A stretch of 64,000 bases of DNA. Origin: Pseudomonadales bacterium. Lineage in GTDB: Bacteria; Pseudomonadota; Gammaproteobacteria; Pseudomonadales; Pseudohongiellaceae. The notes under the pieces are model-generated. The model worked only from the letters and a program-made list of their open reading frames with translations, was not told where the DNA came from and did no database searches. The translations under genes and the position numbers were made by a program. The stretch lies in the NCBI GenBank assembly GCA_024234365.1, contig JACKOK010000007.1, positions 43,313 through 107,312 on the forward strand, written 5' to 3'. Position 1 is the stretch's first letter. Each line of letters opens with the position of its first letter. Shown here piece by piece: positions 26,151 through 34,357 of the stretch.

Positions 26151-27178
26151 TACGGGAAAACGTTGATCTGCAAGCGCTCAACACCTTTGGCCTGAAAGCA
26201 CTGGCACGCTATTTCTGCCGCGTGGATTCAGAAGCACGGCTGAGCCAGGCGCTGGATTTTGCCCGCGAGCACAAATTGCCCTTGTTGCTCATGGGTGGTG
26301 GCAGCAATCTTCTGCTGCGTGAAAATTTCCCGGGTCTGGTGATGCAAGTGGCGCTGCGAGGCATCACGCATACCCTGCAGGATGAGCGCTCTGTGCGCGT
26401 GCATGCGGCAAGCGGAGAGAACTGGCACGATTTTGTTCAGCACTGTCTGTCGCAAGGCTGGTACGGTCTGGAAAATCTGGCCCTTATCCCCGGCAGCGTG
26501 GGGGCGGCACCCATTCAGAATATCGGAGCCTATGGTGTCGAGGCGGGGGACCTCATCGAGTGTGTGGATGTGGTCGATATCCGCACGGGCGAACGGCAGA
26601 CGCTGAATCACGAACAATGTGCTTTCGGCTATCGCGACAGTGTCTTCAAACATTCTCTGCGCGGCCGCAAATTGATTCTGGGCGTCACTTTCCGTTTGTG
26701 GCGCACCCCGCAACCGAATCTTCGCTATGCGGTGCTGGCACAGGCGCTGTCTGACAAAGGTGCCGGGCCGCAGGAAATTTTTGATGCTGTGTGCGCAATT
26801 CGCCGCAGCAAATTGCCGGACCCGGCGGTGCTCGGCAATGCGGGCAGTTTTTTTAAAAACCCCGTGCTCAGTGCGGAGCATTATGCCCGTTTGCAGCAAA
26901 CGAACCCTGATATTCCCGGTTTCCCTTCGGATGCTGGAGGCCCGGTGAAAGTACCGGCGGCATGGCTGATCGAGAAGGCAGGCTGGAAGGGGCGTTCCCA
27001 TGGCGGGGCAGCCGTCTATGAAAAACAGGCGCTGGTGCTGGTGAATCGTGATCACGCCAGTGCCCGGGATGTGGTGGAACTGGCACAGCAGATCATGACC
27101 AGTGTGCAGCAGCAATTTGGCGTGGCGCTGGAGCCCGAGGTGCAGTGGGTACCACCGTTTGAGCCCCCCTTTCTGTAG
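26147..27178 (+). CDS. murB: UDP-N-acetylenolpyruvoylglucosamine reductase
   Basis: A 343-residue flavoenzyme that makes UDP-MurNAc for peptidoglycan. FAD-binding features are LLLMGGGSNLLL and GLENLALIPGSVGAAPIQNIGAYG. The catalytic Ser lies in GNAGSFFKNPV. It starts with GTG overlapping the upstream stop. Type I architecture, with the extra loop and YGVEAGD insertion. The stop TAG at 27176 lies inside the first bases of a REP-like element. Confidence 0.95.
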   Translation: MIRENVDLQALNTFGLKALARYFCRVDSEARLSQALDFAREHKLPLLLMGGGSNLLLRENFPGLVMQVALRGITHTLQDERSVRVHAASGENWHDFVQHCLSQGWYGLENLALIPGSVGAAPIQNIGAYGVEAGDLIECVDVVDIRTGERQTLNHEQCAFGYRDSVFKHSLRGRKLILGVTFRLWRTPQPNLRYAVLAQALSDKGAGPQEIFDAVCAIRRSKLPDPAVLGNAGSFFKNPVLSAEHYARLQQTNPDIPGFPSDAGGPVKVPAAWLIEKAGWKGRSHGGAAVYEKQALVLVNRDHASARDVVELAQQIMTSVQQQFGVALEPEVQWVPPFEPPFL

Positions 27179-27236
27179 GAGCCAGCCCTGCTGGCGATCA
27201 GTGCTTCTCCAGCACCTGCACGGCAGGCTCCCACGG
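27175..27236. repeat. REP-like palindromic element, degenerate pair
   Basis: GTAGGAGCCAGCCCTGCTGG (from 27175) and, in opposite orientation, CGGCAGGCTCCCAC (to about 27234) share the ends of the perfect pair at 38802-38873. The GTxGGAGCC...GGCGAT pattern resembles Pseudomonas REP sequences. The murB stop codon is within the element. Confidence 0.65.
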
Positions 27237-27328
27237 GCCGCTCGCCCTGCGGTGATGTACTTGCGGCCCCGCCTGTGTTACAACCTGTACAGAAAAACCA
27301 ACACCTCTGATGATGTGGGATTTGAATC

Positions 27329-28003
27329 ATGCCTGAAAATCAAAACCCGGTTCGGGTCATGCTGATCGATGATTTCCAGCTGTTGCGCCAGGGCCTGGAG
27401 CGCCTGATTCGGGAAGAGCAGGGCATGGAGGTGGTTGCGCAGGCAGACTGCGTGGAGGAGGCGCTGCTGATCCTGCAGAACATCGAGGTGGACATCATCG
27501 TCGTACACCTCAAGCAGTCCGGCCTGGCCGGCCTGGAGCTTACCCAGCGTCTGGTGATGGAAAACCCCCAGAGCCGCGTCATCGTCATGATTCCTCTCGG
27601 GCTGGGAGTGCTGCCTTCACGCATGCTGCGTGCCGGTGCCAGTGCCTATATCACACCTTGCGTCCCGGTCGAGGAGATGCTGTGGAGCATCCACCTGGTG
27701 TACAGCGGCCAGCGTTACATCAGCCCTCGCATCACGGCAAGGCTGGAGAAGCTGCCAACCCATGAGCCGCGCAGCTCACCCTTCGACCAGCTTTCCGAAC
27801 GAGAGCTGCAGGTGGCGCTGATGCTGGTCGATAGCCAGAAGGTGCAGACCATTTCCGAGAAGCTGCAGCTCAGCCGCAAGACGGTGTACAGCTACCGCTA
27901 CCGTATTTTTGACAAACTGAAGCTCTCCAGCGATGTGGAGCTGACGATTCTTGCCGTCAAGCACGGGCTCAGTGATGCCTCAAGCCTTGTCCCCCGACAC
28001 TGA
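27329..28003 (+). CDS. GacA/UvrY-family LuxR-type regulator with degenerate receiver
   Basis: A 224-residue protein, colinear with GacA. The C-terminal LuxR-type helix-turn-helix is strongly conserved (SPFDQLSERELQVALML... SRKTVYSYRYRIFDKLKLSSDVELTILAVKHG). The position upstream of uvrC-pgsA-tRNAs is that of gacA/uvrY. In the receiver the paired acidic residues Asp14-Asp15 remain, but the residue aligned with GacA Asp54 is His60 (CAC at 27506-27508). The switch Thr aligns with Ile, and the conserved Lys of YxTKG aligns with Pro (YITPC). It should not be phosphorylated in the usual way. It may act constitutively or through another input. Confidence 0.88.
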   Translation: MPENQNPVRVMLIDDFQLLRQGLERLIREEQGMEVVAQADCVEEALLILQNIEVDIIVVHLKQSGLAGLELTQRLVMENPQSRVIVMIPLGLGVLPSRMLRAGASAYITPCVPVEEMLWSIHLVYSGQRYISPRITARLEKLPTHEPRSSPFDQLSERELQVALMLVDSQKVQTISEKLQLSRKTVYSYRYRIFDKLKLSSDVELTILAVKHGLSDASSLVPRH

Positions 28004-29876
28004 GTCCCCTGCAACTGACCCGGCAAACCCGTTCGACCCCAAAGCGTTGATTGCCAGCCTCAGTTCCCGCCCTGGCGTGTACCGCATGCTGGATGCCGGG
28101 GGTGACATCCTCTATGTCGGCAAGGCCAAGAACCTCAAGCGCCGCGTCAGCAATTACTTCAGAGCCTCGGGGCTGGATACCAAGACCATGGCCCTGGTGG
28201 CCCGTATCCGGAACATCGAAGTCACCATCACCGCCAGCGAGACCGAGGCCTTGCTGCTGGAGCAGACCCTCATCAAGCAGCACCGGCCGCCCTATAATAT
28301 TGAGCTGCGCGACGACAAGACCTATCCCTATATCATGCTGACCAGTCGTGACGAATACCCGCGGCTGGCCTTTTATCGCGGTGCCAAGCGACGCGATGCC
28401 ACCTATTTCGGGCCTTATCCCAGCGCCAGCGCGGTGCGCGAAAGCCTGAGCATCCTGCAGAAGGTATTTCGCCTGCGCCAGTGCGAGGACAGCTATTTCC
28501 GCAATCGCTCCCGGCCCTGTCTGCAATACCAGATCAACCGGTGCACCGGCCCCTGTGTGGGCATGATCTCGCCGGAGGACTACGCCCAAGACGTGCATTT
28601 CTCCGAGCTTTTCCTCAATGGCCGCAGTGATACGCTGATTCGTGAACTCAGTGACCGCATGGAGCGCAGGGCCGCCGAGCTGGATTTTGAGAAGGCCGCC
28701 GTGCTGCGCGACCAGATCTCCGACCTGCGCCGCATCCACGAACAGCAGTATGTATCCGATCAAGGCAGTGATGCCGATGTCCTGGCAGCCGCCATGCACG
28801 GCGCCTACACCAGCGTGCATCTCATCGTTATCCGTGCGGGCCGCCTCATCGGCAGCAAGAGCTTCTTCCCGCGTGACAAACTCGCGGAGTCCGAGAGTGC
28901 GCTGCTCGCCGCCTTTATCGGACAGTATTACGCCCGCGAGGACAATGCGCCCAATATCCCCAAAGAACTGATTGTGGCACCCGCAGTGGATGACGCCAAA
29001 GCCCTGGCCGATGCGCTGAGTTACTGTGCCGGCCGTAATGTGAAGATCAGTGCCAGTGTGCGTGGCCACCGCGCCCGCTGGCAGGCGATGGCGCTGACCA
29101 ATGCCCAACAGAGCCTGCAGAGCTTTGTCAGCAACAAGCAGAACGTGCAGCAGCGTTTCGAGCAACTGCAGCAGGCACTGGACCTGGATGCCATGCCTCA
29201 GCGCATCGAGTGTTTCGATATCAGCCATACCGCAGGCGAGCAGCCCGTGGCCTCCTGCGTGGTGTTCGACAGCAACGGGCCTCTGAAGTCGGATTATCGC
29301 CGTTTCAATATCGAGGGCATTACCCCCGGTGACGACTATGCCGCCATGGAGCAGGCCCTGAGCCGCCGCTATACCCGCGTGGCGAAAGAGGCCGAGGAGT
29401 CTGTGGATGGTGGCAAGGTGCCCGATATTCTGCTGATTGACGGGGGCAAGGGGCAGCTGGCCCAGGCCCGCCGCGTGATGGATGAATGCCAACTCGCCAG
29501 TGTGCAACTCATCGGCATTGCCAAGGGCATCAGCCGCCGGGCAGGGCAGGAGACCCTGTTTCTCTCCCTGGGGGAAGATCGCGTGCGCGAGATCGTACTG
29601 CCCACGGAGTCCATTGCCCTGCATCTGCTGCAGCAGATTCGCGATGAGGCGCACCGCTTTGCCATCACCGGGCATCGCCAACGGCGCTCCAGGGTGCGTA
29701 ACAAGTCCCCCCTGGAGCAGATTCCCGGCCTTGGCCCCAAGCGCCGCCGCGACCTGCTCAAGCACTTCGGTGGTGCCCAGGAGGTGGAGCGTGCCAGCGA
29801 AGAGCAACTGGCCAGGGTTCCCGGTATCAGCACAAAGCTGGCCACAGAGATTTATGCCTGGCTGCATAACGAGTAG
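27975..29876 (+). CDS. uvrC: UvrABC system protein C (excinuclease subunit)
   Basis: A 633-residue nuclease making both incisions in nucleotide excision repair. The N-terminal GIY-YIG domain is SRPGVYRMLDAGGDILYVGK. Zinc/iron-type cysteines occur around RQCEDSYF...CLQYQINRCTGPCVG. The UVR motif is ELDFEKAAVLRDQISDLR, then the RNase H-like domain (ECFDISHTAGE, LLIDGGKGQL) and helix-hairpin-helix motifs at the C-terminus (LEQIPGLGPKRRRDLLKHFG). ATG 27975 lies inside the end of the regulator gene, overlapping it by 29 bases. Confidence 0.97.
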   Translation: MPQALSPDTESPATDPANPFDPKALIASLSSRPGVYRMLDAGGDILYVGKAKNLKRRVSNYFRASGLDTKTMALVARIRNIEVTITASETEALLLEQTLIKQHRPPYNIELRDDKTYPYIMLTSRDEYPRLAFYRGAKRRDATYFGPYPSASAVRESLSILQKVFRLRQCEDSYFRNRSRPCLQYQINRCTGPCVGMISPEDYAQDVHFSELFLNGRSDTLIRELSDRMERRAAELDFEKAAVLRDQISDLRRIHEQQYVSDQGSDADVLAAAMHGAYTSVHLIVIRAGRLIGSKSFFPRDKLAESESALLAAFIGQYYAREDNAPNIPKELIVAPAVDDAKALADALSYCAGRNVKISASVRGHRARWQAMALTNAQQSLQSFVSNKQNVQQRFEQLQQALDLDAMPQRIECFDISHTAGEQPVASCVVFDSNGPLKSDYRRFNIEGITPGDDYAAMEQALSRRYTRVAKEAEESVDGGKVPDILLIDGGKGQLAQARRVMDECQLASVQLIGIAKGISRRAGQETLFLSLGEDRVREIVLPTESIALHLLQQIRDEAHRFAITGHRQRRSRVRNKSPLEQIPGLGPKRRRDLLKHFGGAQEVERASEEQLARVPGISTKLATEIYAWLHNE

Positions 29877-29877
29877 A

Positions 29878-30504
29878 ATGCGGCCAAATTTATGCGAATG
29901 CCCTTGCGCCCGTGATCAGGACCACAGGAGAACCATCATCATTCTAAATGCCGCCAATCTTGTGACGTGCTCGCGCGTGCTGATGATCCCCGTGGTGATC
30001 GTGCTGCACTATTCCTCACTGCCGTATCACAACCTGCTGGCTGCCGGCCTGTTTGCCATTGCCAGCCTCACTGACTGGCTGGACGGCTATCTGGCCCGGA
30101 AACTGAAACAAACCTCCGAATTCGGGGCCTTTCTCGACCCGGTAGCCGACAAGCTGCTGGTGGTGATGGCCCTGGTGCTGCTGGCCGCCAATCATCCTCA
30201 TATCTGGTTTGTGCTGCCGACTGCCGTCATCATCGCACGCGAAGTGTTTGTGTCTGCCCTGCGTGAATGGATGGCCACGAGCAATCAGCGCAATCTGGTG
30301 AAGGTGGGCTATATCGGCAAGGTGAAGACCACGGTTCAGATGATTGCCATCATCGTTTTGATGGCGGCGGATGAAACCTGGCCGCAGACCATTCTGTGGC
30401 TGGGATATGTGTTGATCTACGTTTCTGCCGTGTTCAGCCTGTGGTCGATGATTCAGTATCTGAGTGCAGCACTGCCGACATTGAGTGCTCAGAAAAAAGA
30501 TTAG
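29878..30504 (+). CDS. pgsA: CDP-diacylglycerol-glycerol-3-phosphate 3-phosphatidyltransferase
   Basis: An integral membrane enzyme committing CDP-diacylglycerol to phosphatidylglycerol. The CDP-alcohol phosphotransferase motif D-G-x2-A-R-x8-G-x3-D-x3-D is visible as DGYLARKLKQTSEFGAFLDP followed by VADK. The first in-frame ATG is 29878, just after uvrC, but has no clear ribosome site and adds about 20 polar residues before the conserved NAANLVTCSRVLMIPVV. A good AGGAG at 29926-29930 sits before ATC 29935, ATC 29938 and ATT 29941, so initiation at a rare codon is possible. The end at 30504 is certain. Confidence 0.93.
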   Translation: MRPNLCECPCARDQDHRRTIIILNAANLVTCSRVLMIPVVIVLHYSSLPYHNLLAAGLFAIASLTDWLDGYLARKLKQTSEFGAFLDPVADKLLVVMALVLLAANHPHIWFVLPTAVIIAREVFVSALREWMATSNQRNLVKVGYIGKVKTTVQMIAIIVLMAADETWPQTILWLGYVLIYVSAVFSLWSMIQYLSAALPTLSAQKKD

Positions 30505-30514
30505 ATTACAGTGC

Positions 30515-30542
30515 TTGACATAGAATCGAATGCCATTAGAAT
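30515..30542 (+). promoter_or_regulatory. Sigma-70 promoter of the tRNA cluster
   Basis: TTGACA (30515-30520), a 16-base spacer and TAGAAT (30537-30542), followed by the G+C-rich AGGCGCC. A G+C-rich discriminator is usual for stringently controlled stable-RNA promoters. It lies 100 bases before the first tRNA. Confidence 0.75.
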
Positions 30543-30642
30543 AGGCGCCTCTTTCGGCCTACAGACGCTTTGAAGGCACTGTTGGAAGATGAAAGAAGCC
30601 GGTTGCCAGAGGTACACACAACAACCGGTAGACTGAAATAAA

Positions 30643-30718
<76 letters not shown>

Positions 30719-30811
30719 GTTTCACGTCGCAACTATCGATCTTCAGGCCCTTTGACAGCGTCGTCAGTACGCCGGCCAGTCTAGCTGCGTAGGTAAGTTT
30801 GAAGGACTTTT

Positions 30812-30885
30812 GGCTGGGTGGCAGAGTGGTCATGCAGCGGACTGCAACTCCGCGTACGCCGGTTCGATTCCGACCCCAGCCTCCA
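30812..30885 (+). tRNA. tRNA-Cys (anticodon GCA)
   Basis: 74 bases: acceptor GGCTGGG pairing with CCCAGCC, anticodon loop ACTGCAACT, T-arm GGTTCGATTCC, 3' TCCA. Second gene of the cluster. Confidence 0.96.
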
Positions 30886-30955
30886 CTAATTCCCCGTTCG
30901 ATGCCAAACCTGACTCCACCGGGTCGTTCTGCTTTGGCGATAGTCCGCCCTCTGC

Positions 30956-31042
30956 GCCCGGGTGGTGAAATTGGTAGACACAAGAGACTTAAAATCTCTC
31001 GGCCTTACGGCCGTACCGGTTCGATTCCGGTCCCGGGCACCA
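30956..31042 (+). tRNA. tRNA-Leu (anticodon TAA)
   Basis: 87 bases with the long variable arm of class II tRNAs (CTCGGCCTTACGGCCG). Acceptor GCCCGGG pairs with CCCGGGC, anticodon loop ACTTAAAAT, encoded ACCA end. Third gene of the cluster, completing E. coli-like synteny. Confidence 0.96.
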
Positions 31043-31197
31043 ATCAAGACTGTGAGCAATTTTACGAATGTGATTTCAATCCAGTGCCATTGGTGCTGTA
31101 GATTTTGAATGAACAGAATAAACGAGTGCTCAACTGCCCTTGAATCCGTGGGGCTTCGCGGGCAGTGAGGGCATGGTTTGTGGATGAGGGTGTTTCT

Positions 31198-32238
31198 CTA
31201 TTCCAGGAGTTCTCCTTTGAAGGCCTCGATGTCATGCAGGCCCGAAGGCTGCTTTAGCGATTCGCTCATATAGAAATCCGGTTCATAGTCCACCCCTTCG
31301 AAATCATAGCCTTCGATTGTCTCGATCCCCTCATATTCCACCACCAACATGGAACCGCCATGCTCCTTGCCATTGTTGGTCGTGTGGTGTTCGATATGAT
31401 CGTGAGTCATCCAGATGCCGGGATTGTTCATCTCCACGATCACGTCAATGCGCTCTCCTGGAGCGAGAGGAACCACATCGGCAGGATAGGGGTTTGGTAG
31501 TGGTAAACCGTCCTTATGTGTCACCAGCATATCGTGACCATGAAGGTGGAATGCTACGGGAATGGTTGCTGCGATGAGTCTGAGACGGAGCACATCGCCT
31601 TCTTTAACCCGCAGGGGTTGGGTCGTCGGGAAGGACTTCCCGTTGATCGAAAAATAATTGATCACTTCACCTGGATGACCTCCTTCGCCATAGGTGTCCG
31701 CAACCTCAGAGTTCCAGCCTGAAAACATCAGGATGGCATCCTTGGTAACTCTCTGCTCGATAGGAGTGGGCTCTTTGGGGTCTACGATAAGCGGGCCCCA
31801 CATGCCTCTAAGGCCGACATGTTCGGAGACATTAACGTGGCAGTGGTACCAGAGGGTTCCGGTTTTGTCCGCCGTGAAGCGGTATGTGTGGCTCTCCCCG
31901 GGTTCTATAGGGTGCTGTGTTACATGCGGTACACCATCCGATTCCCATGTGCCGGTCTGGTACATTCCGTGCCAGTGAACGGTGTGGGTAAGCGTGGTGA
32001 AATTGCTGACCGTTACCTCTACATCATCACCTTCCTTCAGGTGATACAAAGGACCGGGTACCTGCCCGTTAAATCCGAAGGCTTTTGATTTGAATCCAGG
32101 GGCAACCTCAACCTCGATTTCCTCTATGGTCATTTCGAGACTGACATGTTCGGCGCTGGAGTGCAGGGAAAACAATGTCAGCGTGCTGGCAAGCATCAGT
32201 TGTCCCAGGTATTGCGCAGTACGATCCCGTTCATTCAT
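31198..32238 (-). CDS. Two-domain multicopper oxidase, NcgA-like
   Basis: A 346-residue secreted protein. ATG 32238 is chosen because AGGAG stands 7 bases upstream; a hydrophobic signal ends near HSSA-EH. Domain 1 has HWHG at 88-91, HCH at 132-134, His140 and Met146, giving half of a trinuclear copper site plus a complete type 1 site. Domain 2 has HLHGHDM at 231-237 and HDHIEHH at 279-285, where the type 1 Cys is replaced by Asp. This is the pattern of two-domain oxidases with the blue copper in domain 1. It is the last gene of the nirK-cytochrome operon. By content it matches NcgA (blue copper oxidase) of Nitrosomonas, linked to nitrite tolerance. The substrate is not known. Confidence 0.85.
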   Translation of the reverse strand: MNERDRTAQYLGQLMLASTLTLFSLHSSAEHVSLEMTIEEIEVEVAPGFKSKAFGFNGQVPGPLYHLKEGDDVEVTVSNFTTLTHTVHWHGMYQTGTWESDGVPHVTQHPIEPGESHTYRFTADKTGTLWYHCHVNVSEHVGLRGMWGPLIVDPKEPTPIEQRVTKDAILMFSGWNSEVADTYGEGGHPGEVINYFSINGKSFPTTQPLRVKEGDVLRLRLIAATIPVAFHLHGHDMLVTHKDGLPLPNPYPADVVPLAPGERIDVIVEMNNPGIWMTHDHIEHHTTNNGKEHGGSMLVVEYEGIETIEGYDFEGVDYEPDFYMSESLKQPSGLHDIEAFKGELLE

Positions 32239-32590
32239 TTCCATTCTCCTCGCAGCATAGTTGACGCAGGTGGGCAACCAGAGCGGATATTTCCTCTTCG
32301 TTGAGATTGTCCCCCCAGGCCGGCATCAGGTTTGACTTATCGATGGACTTTCCACCCTGTTGGATGACCTTGAATAATTCCTCGTCGCTGCGCGCCATCA
32401 TCTCCTCTCGTTCGATGTGAGAGCGCGGTTGAACGCTCATGCGCGATGAGTTGACTCCAAGCCCGTTGCCATGAACGCCGTGGCATTGAGTGCAGTACAT
32501 GGTGTAGAGACGTTTTCCTTGATTATCGTCCGCTCCATGCGAGAGCGGTGATAGCAGCGTGAACAATGTAATGGCAATGACAGCTCTCAT
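32231..32590 (-). CDS. Monohaem cytochrome c, periplasmic
   Basis: A 119-residue class I cytochrome c with a signal peptide (MRAVIAITLFTLLSPLSHGA) and one haem site CTQCH at 33-37. The likely axial Met is in NLMPAWGDNL (about residue 88). It overlaps both neighbours by a few bases (ATGA-type with the dihaem gene; 8 bases with the oxidase gene), so the four genes are translated together. It probably shuttles electrons to the nitrite reductase or from the oxidase. Confidence 0.88.
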   Translation of the reverse strand: MRAVIAITLFTLLSPLSHGADDNQGKRLYTMYCTQCHGVHGNGLGVNSSRMSVQPRSHIEREEMMARSDEELFKVIQQGGKSIDKSNLMPAWGDNLNEEEISALVAHLRQLCCEENGNE

Positions 32591-33279
32591 TCGGTTTCTC
32601 CAATTGCTTTCAGGTAATCGACGAGTTTATGTACCGCCTGCTCGTTCATTTGGGGGACGGGCATAATGGTGTTCGGATCCCATTGCAGGGGGTTTTTCAG
32701 GAACGCAGAGATGTAGTGGGGCTGCAGTCTGCTCCAGGCATCGTAGAGAATTGGTCCCGAGAAACCGCCGTTGTCTTCGCTGTCCTGATGGCAGGCATCG
32801 CAGCCTTTGAATTTCCTGAAATCGAGCGTTCCCATACGCAGAGAGACTTTTCCTTCGCTGTAATTGTCCTGGCTGAGCATCTCTGTATAGGGTTGCAGGT
32901 TCATCAGGTAATCCGTGACTTCGCTTGCATCGCTTTCGGAGAGTTGGAGATGTGTTACCAGATCATTTTCGTTAGGAATATCTCCGTCAGCGGTATCCTG
33001 CAGTTTGCTCTCGGGAAAGTATCCTGAGGGGTAGAGCGGGTAGGGTGCCTGCAGAAAAGCTGCGAGCCATTCCTGGCGATATTTGTTGCCAGCGAAGTAA
33101 AGAGGTGGGGCTTTTCTCGAGAATCTTTCCTCGCGCCCCTGGGCTTCATAGTCCGGTCTCTCCAGTGCGTGACAACTTCCGCACAGCTCGGCAACTTTGT
33201 CCGCAGGAGCGCCATGGGAATATCCCGTGATGAAAGAGAGGCACAGAGCCATAAGTGTGGATAGGTATTTGATCTGCAT
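32587..33279 (-). CDS. Dihaem cytochrome c, periplasmic
   Basis: A 230-residue exported protein from ATG 33279, with AAGGAG upstream; the signal is MQIKYLSTLMALCLSFITGY. Two haem sites are visible, CGSCH at 33-37 and CDACH at about 159-163, each followed by a cytochrome c-like fold. Met residues in the second half (NTIMPVPQMNEQAV) are candidate ligands. It sits between the nitrite reductase and the small cytochrome, as paired cytochromes do in the Nitrosomonas ncg cluster. Confidence 0.87.
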   Translation of the reverse strand: MQIKYLSTLMALCLSFITGYSHGAPADKVAELCGSCHALERPDYEAQGREERFSRKAPPLYFAGNKYRQEWLAAFLQAPYPLYPSGYFPESKLQDTADGDIPNENDLVTHLQLSESDASEVTDYLMNLQPYTEMLSQDNYSEGKVSLRMGTLDFRKFKGCDACHQDSEDNGGFSGPILYDAWSRLQPHYISAFLKNPLQWDPNTIMPVPQMNEQAVHKLVDYLKAIGETE

Positions 33280-33318
33280 GGTTTTGCTCCTTACAGAAGA
33301 ACAGTTCAAAGGAAGGGC

Positions 33319-34260
33319 TCAGCGCAGAATCAACAAGCCATTGCGCCCTTTTTCAGGGTCGGCATCCTCATGGGTCATCAGAACAGTGATTGCTCCGCTC
33401 AGTGCGTGCTTCATGCGATGGTCCACGATGGCATTGTTACTGGCGCGATCGGCCGGAGGAACGAGATCCAAAACCATGCCGTGAGCGGGGGCGATGTCCA
33501 CTGTTTGCACGCCATAACTGATGTTTTTGGGGTTTCCGTTATCCCAGACGCGATCCCAGATTCCTGCGATGGGGTGAAGGGCTGCAGCGTCATTGATGGA
33601 TGCGTTCACGAAGAAGATGCGCACGCGTTCTCCAGGCATTGCTTCGAGTGTCAGGCTCGCGTTCGGGTCATGTACGGGGTCGTAATGAAAGATTTTTCCG
33701 TTGATGAGTGAGGCTTCCCAGTTGATCCCCTGGGTAATGTCTTCAGCAGAGGTGCCTTCCTGGAAGAGATCTCCCTGTACCAGCAGATACTCACGATCAG
33801 GCTTCGGATAGTCAGCGCTGTAGCCTTCGGCGGGATCGACGATGATCACACCGTACATTCCCCGGGAAATGTGTTCGGCCATGGATTCCGCTCCGCAGTG
33901 GTACACGAAGACGCCTGGATAGTTGGCTTGAAACTCGTAGGATTTGCTGTCCCCGGGATTGGTTTCCGCAAATTCTTCCAGCACGTCTACCTGGGCAGCA
34001 TGAAAATCCATGGAATGGCTGTTGCCGTTGTCGGGGTGGTTGTGCAGCGTGAACTGCACCAGGTCGCCTTGTTTCACACGCACGACCGGCCCCGGGATGG
34101 CGCCGTCGTAGGTCCACATTCTGTGGGTTGTGCCGGCATTGTCGATCGCGATGTCGACCTCTTTTGCTGTCATTTCCACTTTGACGGTTTCGGCGGATGC
34201 CCAGAGAGGCAGGGCGCTGCTGGCAATCAGGATGGCGGTGGAAAGCAGGTGTTTATTCAT
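33319..34260 (-). CDS. nirK: Copper-containing nitrite reductase, Nitrosomonas-type NirK
   Basis: A 313-residue periplasmic enzyme that reduces nitrite to nitric oxide. ATG 34260 gives a clean signal peptide (MNKHLLSTAILIASSALPLW, cut near ASA-ET). The type 1 ligands are His82, Cys122, His130 and Met135. The type 2 ligands are His87, His121 and His229. Catalytic Asp85 lies in HSMDFHAA, and the second-sphere His is probably His197. The YHCGAESMAEHISRGMYGVI loop is one residue shorter than in Alcaligenes NirK. From memory it resembles the Nitrosomonas/Nitrospira group, as does HPIAGIWDRVWDNGNPKN. First gene of the operon, transcribed from a sigma-54 promoter. Confidence 0.88.
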   Translation of the reverse strand: MNKHLLSTAILIASSALPLWASAETVKVEMTAKEVDIAIDNAGTTHRMWTYDGAIPGPVVRVKQGDLVQFTLHNHPDNGNSHSMDFHAAQVDVLEEFAETNPGDSKSYEFQANYPGVFVYHCGAESMAEHISRGMYGVIIVDPAEGYSADYPKPDREYLLVQGDLFQEGTSAEDITQGINWEASLINGKIFHYDPVHDPNASLTLEAMPGERVRIFFVNASINDAAALHPIAGIWDRVWDNGNPKNISYGVQTVDIAPAHGMVLDLVPPADRASNNAIVDHRMKHALSGAITVLMTHEDADPEKGRNGLLILR

Positions 34261-34299
34261 GAAGGGCTCCAGTATTGAATGAGGGTGTGTATAGAAAAG

Positions 34300-34315
34300 A
34301 GCAATACTTGTGCCA
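34300..34315 (-). promoter_or_regulatory. Sigma-54 (-24/-12) promoter of the nirK operon
   Basis: Read on the minus strand: TGGCACAAGTATTGCT, an exact match to the consensus TGGCAC-N5-TTGCW. The predicted start of transcription is near 34289, about 29 bases before the nirK ATG. Sigma-54 promoters need an AAA+ activator, and one is encoded divergently next door. Confidence 0.9.
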
Positions 34316-34357
34316 AATAAAAACTCCTTGTAATACATGGTGATAAAAGAGTAGTGT

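Noticed and set aside
27969..29867. 632-codon minus-strand frame opposite uvrC
   Set aside because: Shadow of uvrC, whose GIY-YIG, UVR and helix-hairpin-helix motifs are intact.
31133..31166. ACTGCCC/GGGCAGT inverted repeat after the tRNA cluster as a terminator
   Set aside because: The arms are only 7 bp, the loop is about 20 bases and there is no T-tract. It is not convincing.
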